From contig MWAR01000080.1 of assembly GCA_002068715.1 (NCBI GenBank), positions 1-5,549 on the forward strand: DNA of 5,549 bases, written 5' to 3'. Shown piece by piece: positions 1-5,195 of the stretch. The notes beneath the pieces are model-generated. The model did no database searches and had not been told where the DNA came from. It saw only the letters and a list, made by a program, of their open reading frames with translations. How positions within the stretch are numbered: position 1 is the first letter of the stretch; every line of letters starts with the position of its first letter. The DNA is from a bacterium ADurb.Bin374. Its GTDB lineage: Bacteria; Riflebacteria; Ozemobacteria; Ozemobacterales; Ozemobacteraceae. Made by a program: the position numbers and the translations under genes.

Positions 1-1403
1 ATCTGCCCGATGATGCTCTGAAGCATCGTGCGCCAATCGCCGGAGGCCTGCACCATCCGCACGATCGCGGACGTGGTGCTGTCATACTGGCGACCAAGCA
101 CCCAGACGGCCCGCTGCTGTTCCTCCAAGGCGGCCTTGACGTTGCCCCTGGATTCCTGCGCCATCTTGTGAAACGCAACCTGCATCTTGGCCAGGGGTTC
201 GGCAAGGTATTGCGCGATCTGGGAATCCTGAATCGACGAGCGCATAACCCCGGCGAGGTCGGCGAACAGGTTTGCGAAGCCTTCCCGGATGCTGTTGTAG
301 GCCATCCTGGCGCCGGTGGTGAGGATCTCAAAGAACGCGGCGATGCGGTCACGGCTGTCGTAGAGCTTGTATGCGATTTCGTAGAGGCCCCACAGCACCA
401 CCGCAACGGCCGCGACCTTGGCCGCAAGGGGGAGAAGCGGGACGATAGCCACGACGGCCCAGCCCTTGAGAAGCTGCAAGGACGGGATCAGCGCCCCCGC
501 AATGGCTCCAGAGAGAGCAACTACGGCGTATGTCGTCTTGCTGAACGGTTCGATCAGCAGTGCCCCGTTCTTCGCGTAATCGGCCCGGATCTTGTTGATG
601 CTCTCGGACATGCTCGCGATGACGCCGCGAAGGTCGAAGGCCTTTGCAATATCTTCACCGATATTTCGCATGATCTCGGAAACGTCGTCTCGGAGCGTTG
701 AAAGCAGACCGTTCACGGTTTGGGATTGCGCCTGCATGCCGCCGGCAAACATGCCCGATTTCGTCGTCAGGCTGGTGACGGCCTGTTCGAGATTGCTGAA
801 ATGCACCTGCCCCTTCTCGACCAGCTTCCGGATTTCGGATTCCGTCACGCCGAACTGCTTCGCCAGCTCCTGGATGATAGGGATGCCGCGGCCGGTGAGC
901 TGGTTGATGTCCTCCATGAAGAGCCGACCCTGCACGCGGGCCTTCCCGTAAATCTCCGCGATCTGGCCAATGGGCTGTCCGATGCCAGCCGAGATGTCGC
1001 CCAGCCGAGTCAGCGTCGGGATGAGATCACCGGCAGAGATGCCGAATGCAAGCAGGCTTCGAGCGGCCGGGGCGATCTCGGAAAACTCGAAGGGAGTTTC
1101 GGCCGCGAAGGTCTTCAGATCCTTCATCACGGCTCGAGCAGCGGATGCCGATTTCAAAAGCGTCCGGAATCCGACTTCGACCTGCTCCATGTCGGCGGCC
1201 ATCTTCACGGCCGCAATGCCGAGAGCGGCGAAGCCGGCCACCGATGCCGTTACGGCTTTCGCGAGATCCTGGGAGAGGGCGATTGCCTCAGAGCCGAGGG
1301 CCTTTCTCATTACGCGGTTGGCGCGGTTGATCTCCGCCCGAAGCTCGGACGTATCCATTCCAACCGCTACATAAAAGCGTCCAACCGGTTCAGAGAAGCC
1401 CAT
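1..1403 (-). CDS. Tape measure protein, N-terminal part (3' end beyond window)
   Basis: The visible 467 codons are the N-terminal portion of the tape measure protein, which sets tail length and is ejected with the DNA. Residues about 68-245 form the conserved tape measure domain (TIGR02675 type): MAADMEQVEVGFRTLL, then AETPFEFSEIAPAARSLLAFG (101-121), IGQIAEIYGKARVQGRL (145-161), MEDINQLTGRGIPIIQELAKQFG (163-185) and GGMQAQSQTVNGLLSTLRDD (221-240). A long hydrophobic segment at about 290-342 (VVALSGAIAGALIP..., WAVVAIVPLLPLAAKVAAVAVVLWGL) could give one or two membrane-inserting helices. Beyond it the chain is helical, with Glu/Gln-rich stretches. The start at 1403 has GGGGAG 9 bases upstream and overlaps the chaperone stop as TAATG. 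The frame has no stop to the left edge. Confidence 0.95.
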   Translation of the reverse strand, partial: MGFSEPVGRFYVAVGMDTSELRAEINRANRVMRKALGSEAIALSQDLAKAVTASVAGFAALGIAAVKMAADMEQVEVGFRTLLKSASAARAVMKDLKTFAAETPFEFSEIAPAARSLLAFGISAGDLIPTLTRLGDISAGIGQPIGQIAEIYGKARVQGRLFMEDINQLTGRGIPIIQELAKQFGVTESEIRKLVEKGQVHFSNLEQAVTSLTTKSGMFAGGMQAQSQTVNGLLSTLRDDVSEIMRNIGEDIAKAFDLRGVIASMSESINKIRADYAKNGALLIEPFSKTTYAVVALSGAIAGALIPSLQLLKGWAVVAIVPLLPLAAKVAAVAVVLWGLYEIAYKLYDSRDRIAAFFEILTTGARMAYNSIREGFANLFADLAGVMRSSIQDSQIAQYLAEPLAKMQVAFHKMAQESRGNVKAALEEQQRAVWVLGRQYDSTTSAIVRMVQASGDWRTMLQSIIGQ

Positions 1404-1708
1404 TACAATTTTCTCCCCAAACGCCTTTCAAACTCGCGTTTCAGGCGCTCGTGCGCCTCGCGTGGTGTCTCGTTCGTTTCGTTCCGGTCGTCCCGTTCCG
1501 GCAAGAGGTCTTCGACGGTGACGGGTTCTTTCTGTGGGTTGATGCCGTTGATCAGTTGCGCCACCGTCCAGGCCGTTCGACGCATCTCCATGCGCTGGTG
1601 CTGTTCGATACCGTCGATGGCCGCCCGGTATTCGCCTGGGGTCATGCGCCCGAAGTCCCATGGGAGCAGATGCAGGATTCCGTATGCCGTGGGCTCGGCT
1701 TCCTGCAC
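1403..1708 (-). CDS. Tail assembly chaperone, downstream frame (gpT-like / GTA gp10.1-like)
   Basis: This frame gives 101 residues from the GTG at 1708. It carries AEPTAYGILHLLPWDFGRMTP (4-24 from GTG), resembling the 'A-x-G-x-L-x-x-x-P-x-x-F-x-x-MTp-x-E' core of Phage_TAC_6-like proteins (PF09550), then a helix ending in AWTVAQLING and a charged, coiled C-terminus (REAHERLKREFERRL). The residues just before the GTG (FREWV) look like part of the same domain, and the GTG has GGGAG only 3 bases away, so it is a poor start. The frame is open up to 1765, overlaps the upstream chaperone by 40 bases, and lies in its -1 phase. Expression as a G-GT-like frameshift fusion (about 223 residues), or from a CTG at 1729 overlapping the TGA as CTGA, are alternatives. 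Its stop shares one base with the tape measure start. Confidence 0.8.
   Translation of the reverse strand: MQEAEPTAYGILHLLPWDFGRMTPGEYRAAIDGIEQHQRMEMRRTAWTVAQLINGINPQKEPVTVEDLLPERDDRNETNETPREAHERLKREFERRLGRKL
1413..1418 (-). promoter_or_regulatory. Ribosome binding site of the tape measure gene
   Basis: This reads GGGGAG on the minus strand, followed by AAAATTGTA and the ATG at 1403, giving a spacing of 9 bases. It lies within the last codons of the downstream chaperone frame, so tape measure translation probably follows from chaperone translation, which would keep chaperone and cargo made together. Confidence 0.65.
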
Positions 1709-1725
1709 CCACTCCCGAAAGGAGG

Positions 1726-1765
1726 TCAGGCGCTTTCCGGAGAAGGGCCGGCGGCGTCCTTGGCG
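1726..1765 (-). other. Overlap of the two chaperone frames (candidate -1 recoding window)
   Basis: Between 1765 and 1726 both the upstream chaperone frame and the downstream frame are open. The downstream frame is in the -1 phase, bounded upstream by a TGA at 1766-1768, and the upstream frame ends at the TGA at 1726-1728. This is the geometry of lambda-type G/GT frameshifting. No canonical X XXY YYZ heptamer is present in the correct phase. The best slip site is the proline codon at 1744-1746 preceded by C (CCC-U), where tRNA could re-pair to CCC. A lambda-like GGAAAG is nearby but in the wrong phase. Confidence 0.5.
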
Positions 1766-2073
1766 TCAGATGGGCGGATCAGGCCAGACTCGAGAATCCC
1801 GTCGTTGACGGCCTTCATCAGATCCGCAAGCGGCTTCCCCGATTCGAGCCAGATCTGCATCATGGCCCCGACGCGCTGCGGCGTTAGGCTCGGGTCTTCG
1901 TGCTTCAGCCCGGCCCAGAGAAGGGCACGCTGCACGGAGAACCGAAGCAGTCCTGTTTCGGTCGACAGCACGTCGAGGACGCTTGCGCCGATCAGGGCCT
2001 CGGCATCGGCGAAAGCGTTGATGTCGAAACGCAGGTTCCGGGGTCGGTCGAGTTCGATTCTGACGCTATTCAT
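1726..2073 (-). CDS. Tail assembly chaperone, upstream frame (gpG-like / GTA gp10-like)
   Basis: The 115-residue product occupies the place of lambda gpG, the chaperone that coats the tape measure protein and recruits tail tube subunits. Seen: RNLRFDINAFADAEALIG (12-29), the pattern 'R-x-L-x-f-d-x-N-A-x-a-x-x-E' of GTA gp10-like chaperones (PF11836 type), then RALLWAGLKHEDPSLTPQRVG (49-69) with the typical 'aLlWAgL-x-hEdp-x-lt' core, and a helix LADLMKAVNDGIL (82-94). The C-terminus after residue 98 is a Pro/Ala/Asp/Ser-rich linker, as would suit an extension into a second domain. The ATG at 2073 has a GGAGG site 4 bases upstream. The next chaperone frame overlaps its last 40 bases in the -1 phase. 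Confidence 0.87.
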   Translation of the reverse strand: MNSVRIELDRPRNLRFDINAFADAEALIGASVLDVLSTETGLLRFSVQRALLWAGLKHEDPSLTPQRVGAMMQIWLESGKPLADLMKAVNDGILESGLIRPSDAKDAAGPSPESA

Positions 2074-2083
2074 GGATCCTCCG

Positions 2084-2422
2084 TCAGGACGCGAGTTTCA
2101 CGGCGGCGACGGTCACGTCGGCGACGGCCGAATAGGTGACCTGGACGTAACCGCTGGCGTCGTTGTAATGGCGCATCTGGAACGGCCCGATCTCCTTCGT
2201 GGCGCCGTTGTCGACCGTGACAGCGAGGTTGTGCTTGGTTCCCTGGTCGCAAGCGGCCTGCGCGTGGATGGTAACGGTGATCGGAGAACCTCCGCCGTTG
2301 ATAACGCGGAGCGAGATGTTGCCGGAGTTGGTGAAGAAATTGCCTTCCCCGTTGGCGGGGGCGGCCGTGATGGCCACGCCGGCGCGGGTGATTTCCTGAA
2401 CGGTCAGAGCGGAAGCAGCCAT
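2084..2422 (-). CDS. Small beta-rich virion-associated protein, function unknown
   Basis: This 112-residue protein has no enzyme motif. It consists mainly of short beta-strand patterns: GNFFTNSGNISLRVIN (27-42), a PITVTIHAQAACD strand (47-59), the LAVTVDNGATKEIGPF segment (66-81), and YVQVTYSAVADVTVAAVKL (92-110). The alternation of hydrophobic residues with Gly/Asn/Ser turns suggests a beta-sandwich. I recall similar small proteins among phage structural genes, where they are usually unnamed. A decoration, tail-tube accessory or stoichiometric structural role is an inference from fold type, position between tail tube and chaperone genes, and a strong ribosome binding site (AAGGAGG at 2430-2436, 7 bases from the ATG at 2422). 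It lies 15 bases after the tail tube gene and 10 bases before the chaperone gene. It contains one cysteine, at residue 58, and no signal peptide. Confidence 0.78.
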   Translation of the reverse strand: MAASALTVQEITRAGVAITAAPANGEGNFFTNSGNISLRVINGGGSPITVTIHAQAACDQGTKHNLAVTVDNGATKEIGPFQMRHYNDASGYVQVTYSAVADVTVAAVKLAS

Positions 2423-2437
2423 GATGTTTCCTCCTTA

Positions 2438-2821
2438 TCAGGCGGCCGTCAGGGCGGAAGCGCCCTTGAGGCTGATCTTCATCATCGAAACGTCATCCTT
2501 CTCGCCGGTCAGCTCGAGGGAGACGATGGACGCGGTGCCGCTGTAGGTGCCATGCGCACCGACGGCGATGCTGACACTGATCTGGTTGCCAGCGAGGAAG
2601 GCGGCCTCGACGGCATCCTGTCCGGCGTCGCTGTCCAGCGTGATCGCTTCGCAGTCGATCGCCCAGGTGCGGTTGCCGACGATCGTCGTATCCCAACCGC
2701 CCGTCGTCTTGTCGGAGACGTCGATCTCCTTCCCGTCCATCTTGAGCGACGCGTTGCGCTGGCTCCCGATGGTCTGGCCTCCGACGCTCAGAAGAACGTC
2801 CACGCCACGAATTTTGACCAT
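2438..2821 (-). CDS. Major tail (tube) protein, TP901-1 family
   Basis: The 127-residue product is the repeating subunit of the tail tube, in the TP901-1-type family (Phage_tail_2, PF06199), also the family of the RcGTA tail tube protein. Seen: KIRGVDVLLSVGG (3-15), the hallmark EIDVSDKTTGGW (32-43), the GNRTWAIDCEAI strand (49-60), YSGTASIVSLELTGE (93-107), and a final strand MMKISLKGASALT. It is slightly shorter than many members and has no extra C-terminal Ig-like domain. The ATG at 2821 has an AGGAGG site at 2830-2835, 8 bases upstream and overlapping the last codons of the terminator gene. A high-copy product is expected, and the ribosome binding site is correspondingly strong. The position before the chaperones and tape measure is the standard one. 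Confidence 0.93.
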   Translation of the reverse strand: MVKIRGVDVLLSVGGQTIGSQRNASLKMDGKEIDVSDKTTGGWDTTIVGNRTWAIDCEAITLDSDAGQDAVEAAFLAGNQISVSIAVGAHGTYSGTASIVSLELTGEKDDVSMMKISLKGASALTAA

Positions 2822-2824
2822 GAT

Positions 2825-3223
2825 TTATACCTCCTGATATATTCTGAAACGGAACCTGATAACCCCGTGGCGCGTGATGCCGTCGGGATCGCGGAACGTG
2901 TCGGCGAACTCGCGTTGCGCGATGGCCGACTGAAAGCCGGTGATGGTGAGCGGGGCGCCGGTCATGGCCGCCGTGATCTCGTCGAGAATGGTCTTGACCT
3001 CGGACATGCCTTTCGCTCTGCTCCAGACGTGGAGCGTGAGCGTCACTTCCTCGCCGTGCGCGTTCTTCACGCCCGCGTCCGTGGCCGTGTCTTCGCCGAT
3101 GGCGACGTAGGGGAAGGCGGCTCCCTGCGGAATCTCGTCATAGACGGGGCGAGAGAGCCTGGAGGAAAGCCGGTTGTATACCGACCGCTGCAATTCGAGC
3201 ATCGCGGAGCGCATCGGGATCAT
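2825..3223 (-). CDS. Tail terminator / completion protein (DUF3168)
   Basis: The 132-residue product fits the DUF3168 family (PF11367; SPP1 gp17 and RcGTA gp8 type), which caps the tail tube after polymerisation and docks it to the head. Seen: an N-terminal helix MLELQRSVYNRLS (8-20), then VYDEIPQGAAFPYVAIGE (27-44; the 'VyD-x-x-P-x-gA-x-fPYv-x-iGe' pattern), TLTLHVWSRAKG (61-72), a helix VKTILDEITAAM (76-87), and a terminal strand DGITRHGVIRFRFR (114-127). The ATG at 3223 is preferred over methionines at residues 4 and 8 because a GGAGG site lies 6 bases upstream and the start overlaps the previous stop as ATGA. Its stop lies within the spacer between the next gene's ribosome binding site and start, leaving 3 bases to the next ATG. 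Confidence 0.93.
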   Translation of the reverse strand: MIPMRSAMLELQRSVYNRLSSRLSRPVYDEIPQGAAFPYVAIGEDTATDAGVKNAHGEEVTLTLHVWSRAKGMSEVKTILDEITAAMTGAPLTITGFQSAIAQREFADTFRDPDGITRHGVIRFRFRIYQEV

Positions 3224-3615
3224 CGCAGACCTCCGCCGGCTTTCCGGAGCGCCTCGGCAATTCGGCCGCCAAGGCGGGATGTGACCATCTCGAACGCCGG
3301 GAACAGGTGTGGCTTTGCGGTGGTGCCGGGGTGGTTGTCGTGCGGCTGAGTGCCGAACTCAATAAGATGGCTGATCGGATGCACTCGGCTTCCGCGCCAT
3401 GCGGCGATGATGCCGGTGATGCCGTCGGACTTGCCCTTGATCGTGTCGCGATAATCGCCGGAGTCGACCGGCGCAAGCCGTTTCGCCTCGGTGGCGATCT
3501 CGTTCGTTGCAAGACGAACCAGCCCTTCGAGGTTGTCCTTGCCGCGATCGGCCAGCTTTTCGAGGTTCTTCTCGACGCGTTCAATTCCGACGAGCTTGAC
3601 GCTTGCCCTAGGCAT
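3220..3615 (-). CDS. HK97 gp10-like tail completion protein
   Basis: The 131-residue product matches the HK97-gp10 family (PF04883), proteins acting at the head-tail joint or tail completion. Seen: an N-terminal helix IERVEKNLEKLADRG (11-25), then AKRLAPVDSGDYRDTIK (44-60; the A-x-x-L-A-P-V-D-S-G core is the family signature), HLIEFGT (83-89), a loop HPGTTAKPHLFPAFE (95-109), and a C-terminal amphipathic helix. The start is set at the ATG at 3615 because an AGGAGG site lies 9 bases upstream. A TTG at 3624 is in frame but directly abuts that site with no spacing, so the three-residue extension is unlikely. It overlaps the preceding gene by 8 bases and the following one by ATGA. This gene is absent from the recalled Rhodobacter GTA order but common in siphophages. 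Confidence 0.92.
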   Translation of the reverse strand: MPRASVKLVGIERVEKNLEKLADRGKDNLEGLVRLATNEIATEAKRLAPVDSGDYRDTIKGKSDGITGIIAAWRGSRVHPISHLIEFGTQPHDNHPGTTAKPHLFPAFEMVTSRLGGRIAEALRKAGGGLR

Positions 3616-3934
3616 CGGCGCCAACCTCCTCGGCGATCAGGTCGAGACGTTCGAACGTCCCGGCTGGGTCGAGAACGGCGATGATGTTCAGCGTGCGCGA
3701 ACCGTGCAAGATCCGCATGTTCGCGGCGATGTCGGTTCGATAGCGGATGCCATACTGAACGCGCCTGGTCGCCTGGACCTTATCGGCGTTCACCAGTTCC
3801 TTGCCGGACTCCTGGCGCATCGAGGCCCAGACGGTGCAGACCGGTCCCCATGTTTCGGTGAATCCGCCCATGCCGTCGCTCAATTTGACGGCCTGCTGAA
3901 TCTCGATGCGGTGCCGCATGTCGCCAGCTCTCAC
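3608..3934 (-). CDS. Head closure / head-tail adaptor protein (SPP1 gp16 type)
   Basis: The 108-residue product belongs to the Phage_H_T_join family (PF05521). These proteins close the connector channel and form the surface that receives the tail. Visible hallmarks are AGDMRHRIEIQ at 3-13 (the typical 'GxLRHRI' opening), DGMGGFTETW at 20-29, VWASMRQ at 35-41, the YRTDI strand at 65-69, and the closing LNIIAVLDP...LDLIAEE pattern at 82-103. Its length is normal for the family. The start is a GTG at 3934, overlapping the upstream stop as GTGA. The site before it (GGTGG) is weak, so translational coupling to the connector gene is likely. Starting at the ATG at residue 6 would remove part of the conserved opening. 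The gene runs 8 bases into the next one. Confidence 0.92.
   Translation of the reverse strand: MRAGDMRHRIEIQQAVKLSDGMGGFTETWGPVCTVWASMRQESGKELVNADKVQATRRVQYGIRYRTDIAANMRILHGSRTLNIIAVLDPAGTFERLDLIAEEVGADA
3625..3630 (-). promoter_or_regulatory. Ribosome binding site deciding the gp10-like start
   Basis: This reads AGGAGG on the minus strand. Spacing to the ATG at 3615 is 9 bases and spacing to the in-frame TTG at 3624 is zero, so the ATG is the start. The site sits inside the coding region of the preceding adaptor gene, which fits overlapping-gene packing. Confidence 0.8.
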
Positions 3935-4506
3935 AGCGCCACCAGCCTTTCGGAGTCGAGCAACGCGCGGAGGGCAAACTGCACCTCGGTCGTGATGGTG
4001 CCGGTGATAGAGGCTTCACGATTCTTGTCCCACTGGCTGATTAGCAGCTTCATCGCCTGCTTGATCTTCTGCGGGACAGCGGCGGCAGACGCATAGCCGG
4101 CCACATACCGGACCTTGATCGCGCCGATTTCCCGGAGCGTGACAGCGGGGATTTCTTTCAGGTAGGCACGGCCCCGGCCGGTCTCGGCAGAGACGACGTA
4201 ATCGGCCGCGTCGAGCGTATGCTCGGTTCCATCGGAGTCGGTGTATTTGATCGAGGTGACCGACTGGAGCGGCGGGCGGGGGAGGTTGATGATGCAGTCC
4301 TCCGGCCATTCGTCCAGGGTCAGTTCAAGAGTAGTCGTGATGATGGTTTTCGAAAGGTAGTCCTCGCAATATTCGCGGGCGGCCGAAATGAGCGCCTGGA
4401 CGAGCGGGTTGTCTTCCGCCGCGTCGATACGCGCATGCAGCTTCGCCTCTTCGAGCGAAACCGGTTCGGTGGCCGGAGCCGTGATGGTTGCGAGTGACCA
4501 GCTCAT
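3931..4506 (-). CDS. Head-tail connector protein (gp6 / phiE125 gp8 family)
   Basis: The 191-residue product is an adaptor that binds below the portal ring and begins the connector to which the tail attaches. Seen in the sequence: EPVSLEEAKLHARID at 14-28, a helix with AAREYCEDYL at 42-51, a strand segment LPRPPLQSVTSIKY at 74-87, the motif VRYVAGY at 132-138, then PQKIKQAMKLLISQW at 145-159 and a C-terminal LLDSERLVAL. This is the usual order and near the usual length (about 190 residues) for the HK97 gp6-like / phiE125 gp8 family. The ATG at 4506 is chosen because homology begins there and it overlaps the previous stop as ATGA. The frame is open further upstream, but no family motif is there. 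No strong Shine-Dalgarno is visible, only an A-rich run, so translation is probably coupled. It ends in a GTGA overlap with the next gene. Confidence 0.92.
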   Translation of the reverse strand: MSWSLATITAPATEPVSLEEAKLHARIDAAEDNPLVQALISAAREYCEDYLSKTIITTTLELTLDEWPEDCIINLPRPPLQSVTSIKYTDSDGTEHTLDAADYVVSAETGRGRAYLKEIPAVTLREIGAIKVRYVAGYASAAAVPQKIKQAMKLLISQWDKNREASITGTITTEVQFALRALLDSERLVAL

Positions 4507-4700
4507 TTTTTCGCCTTGTTCTTCGGAGCGGCCTGGATGGCCTTCTCTTCGTGCTCGGATTCGGGATCGAACCCGGCGCCGGTGCGGATCGCGGCGGCGG
4601 CACACGATTCGGAAACGTCGATCGTTTCTCCGGCCGGATGCGTGACGATGTTGATGCCGTCGTCTGCATGCCGGAACTCGCGCTTGAACGTGATTTTCAT
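4503..4700 (-). CDS. Conserved small phage protein between capsid and connector genes
   Basis: This 65-residue protein is of unknown function. It starts MKITFKREFRHADDGINI, followed by a short HPAGE turn (21-25), an alanine-rich SCAAAAIRTGAG segment (32-43), and a charged Glu/Lys tail (48-65) ending in KNKAKK. The N-terminal pattern (basic strand, acidic turn, PAGE, then an alanine-rich helix) resembles small proteins often found between the capsid and gp6 connector genes in phages; this is recalled, and no named domain is claimed. The ATG at 4700 has a GAGGTG site 5 bases upstream. It overlaps the preceding gene by ATGA and the following gene by ATGA, so it is clearly part of the structural operon. 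The last two lysine codons form a run of six A directly before the stop. Confidence 0.8.
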   Translation of the reverse strand: MKITFKREFRHADDGINIVTHPAGETIDVSESCAAAAIRTGAGFDPESEHEEKAIQAAPKNKAKK

Positions 4701-5182
4701 GGCTTCACCTCGGGGGAGTGATGGCGGAGCGGGTCGCCTCCCACCTGCGGCGTGGTCGTAGCGGTGCCGGTCTCGTCGAGGCGGACCTTCAGATAGGGCA
4801 TCTCGCCGACGTAGCCGATCTTCTTGATCGCGGGTGCGGCCTGCGCCGCGTTGATCGTGTGGATCGTGCCGGAGGCATCGGGCGTAGCGCCCACCACGTC
4901 ATCAGCCGTGACCTCGGTAAACGTGCCGATCGAGCTGGCACACTCGAGGAGCTGGAACTTGAAATAGTTCGAGCCATCGAAAGAACCGCTCGCCGTCTGG
5001 ATCACGACAATCGCGGAGCCGAAGTTGCTCACGTCGACCGCGGATCCGAGAGCATCGGCATTGTATTCGGCCGTGCCGAGGCCAACCTTGACGCCCATGA
5101 CCGAGCTGATGTCGGGCGCGGCAGACGCCATGACAGCGGCAGCGAAGAGGACCGACAGGATAATATTGCGAATGCTTTTCAT
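4697..5182 (-). CDS. Capsid-adjacent virion protein with signal-peptide-like N-terminus
   Basis: This 161-residue protein is encoded directly downstream of the capsid gene. Residues about 29-155 resemble a recurrent unnamed family found next to HK97-type capsid genes: a beta-rich body followed by KIGYVGEMPYLKVRL (121-135) and a tail with GGDPLRHHSPEV. That resemblance is recalled, not searched. A role as a head decoration or minor capsid protein is inferred from position. The odd part is the N-terminus: MKSIRN, then a hydrophobic stretch IILSVLFAAAVMA (7-19), then an A-S-A motif at 19-21, which looks like a Sec signal peptide with a cleavage site near residue 21. The ATG at 5182 is the best start because an 8-base GGAGGTGA ribosome binding site precedes it; the methionines at residues 18 and 29 have no comparable site. 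It ends in an ATGA overlap with the next gene. Confidence 0.82.
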   Translation of the reverse strand: MKSIRNIILSVLFAAAVMASAAPDISSVMGVKVGLGTAEYNADALGSAVDVSNFGSAIVVIQTASGSFDGSNYFKFQLLECASSIGTFTEVTADDVVGATPDASGTIHTINAAQAAPAIKKIGYVGEMPYLKVRLDETGTATTTPQVGGDPLRHHSPEVKP

Positions 5183-5186
5183 CTCA

Positions 5187-5194
5187 TCACCTCC
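5187..5194 (-). promoter_or_regulatory. Strong ribosome binding site for the 161-residue protein
   Basis: On the minus strand this reads GGAGGTGA, eight bases complementary to the 16S anti-Shine-Dalgarno sequence. The GGAGG core is 7 bases from the ATG at 5182. It matters because it fixes the start upstream of the hydrophobic leader, so the signal-peptide-like segment is very probably translated. It lies just inside and after the stop of the capsid gene. Confidence 0.85.
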
Positions 5195-5195
5195 G

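Noticed and set aside
168..701. A 177-codon plus-strand frame near the left edge.
   Set aside because: It lies entirely opposite the tape measure frame, which is open throughout with clear family motifs upstream; no ribosome binding site or domain supports it.
1715..1726. A perfect Shine-Dalgarno-like sequence (AAGGAGGT) on the plus strand.
   Set aside because: No ATG, GTG or TTG follows at a suitable distance with a plausible coding frame, so it does not mark a plus-strand gene. It is noted instead as an anti-Shine-Dalgarno-like sequence in the minus-strand message.
720..1808. A 362-codon open frame on the plus strand opposite the tape measure and chaperone genes.
   Set aside because: It is the mirror of the conserved tape measure domain, has Arg/Ser-rich composition and no recognisable motif, so it is a shadow frame.
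1451..3349. A 632-codon open frame on the plus strand, antisense to several tail genes.
   Set aside because: It crosses six or seven well-recognised minus-strand genes, its product is low-complexity and rich in Arg/Gly/Asp with no domain, and no convincing ribosome binding site precedes its start. Long antisense frames are expected from codon bias in GC-rich DNA.
3616..3624. TTG at 3624 as the start of the gp10-like protein.
   Set aside because: It directly abuts the AGGAGG site with no spacing, while the ATG at 3615 is 9 bases away from it.
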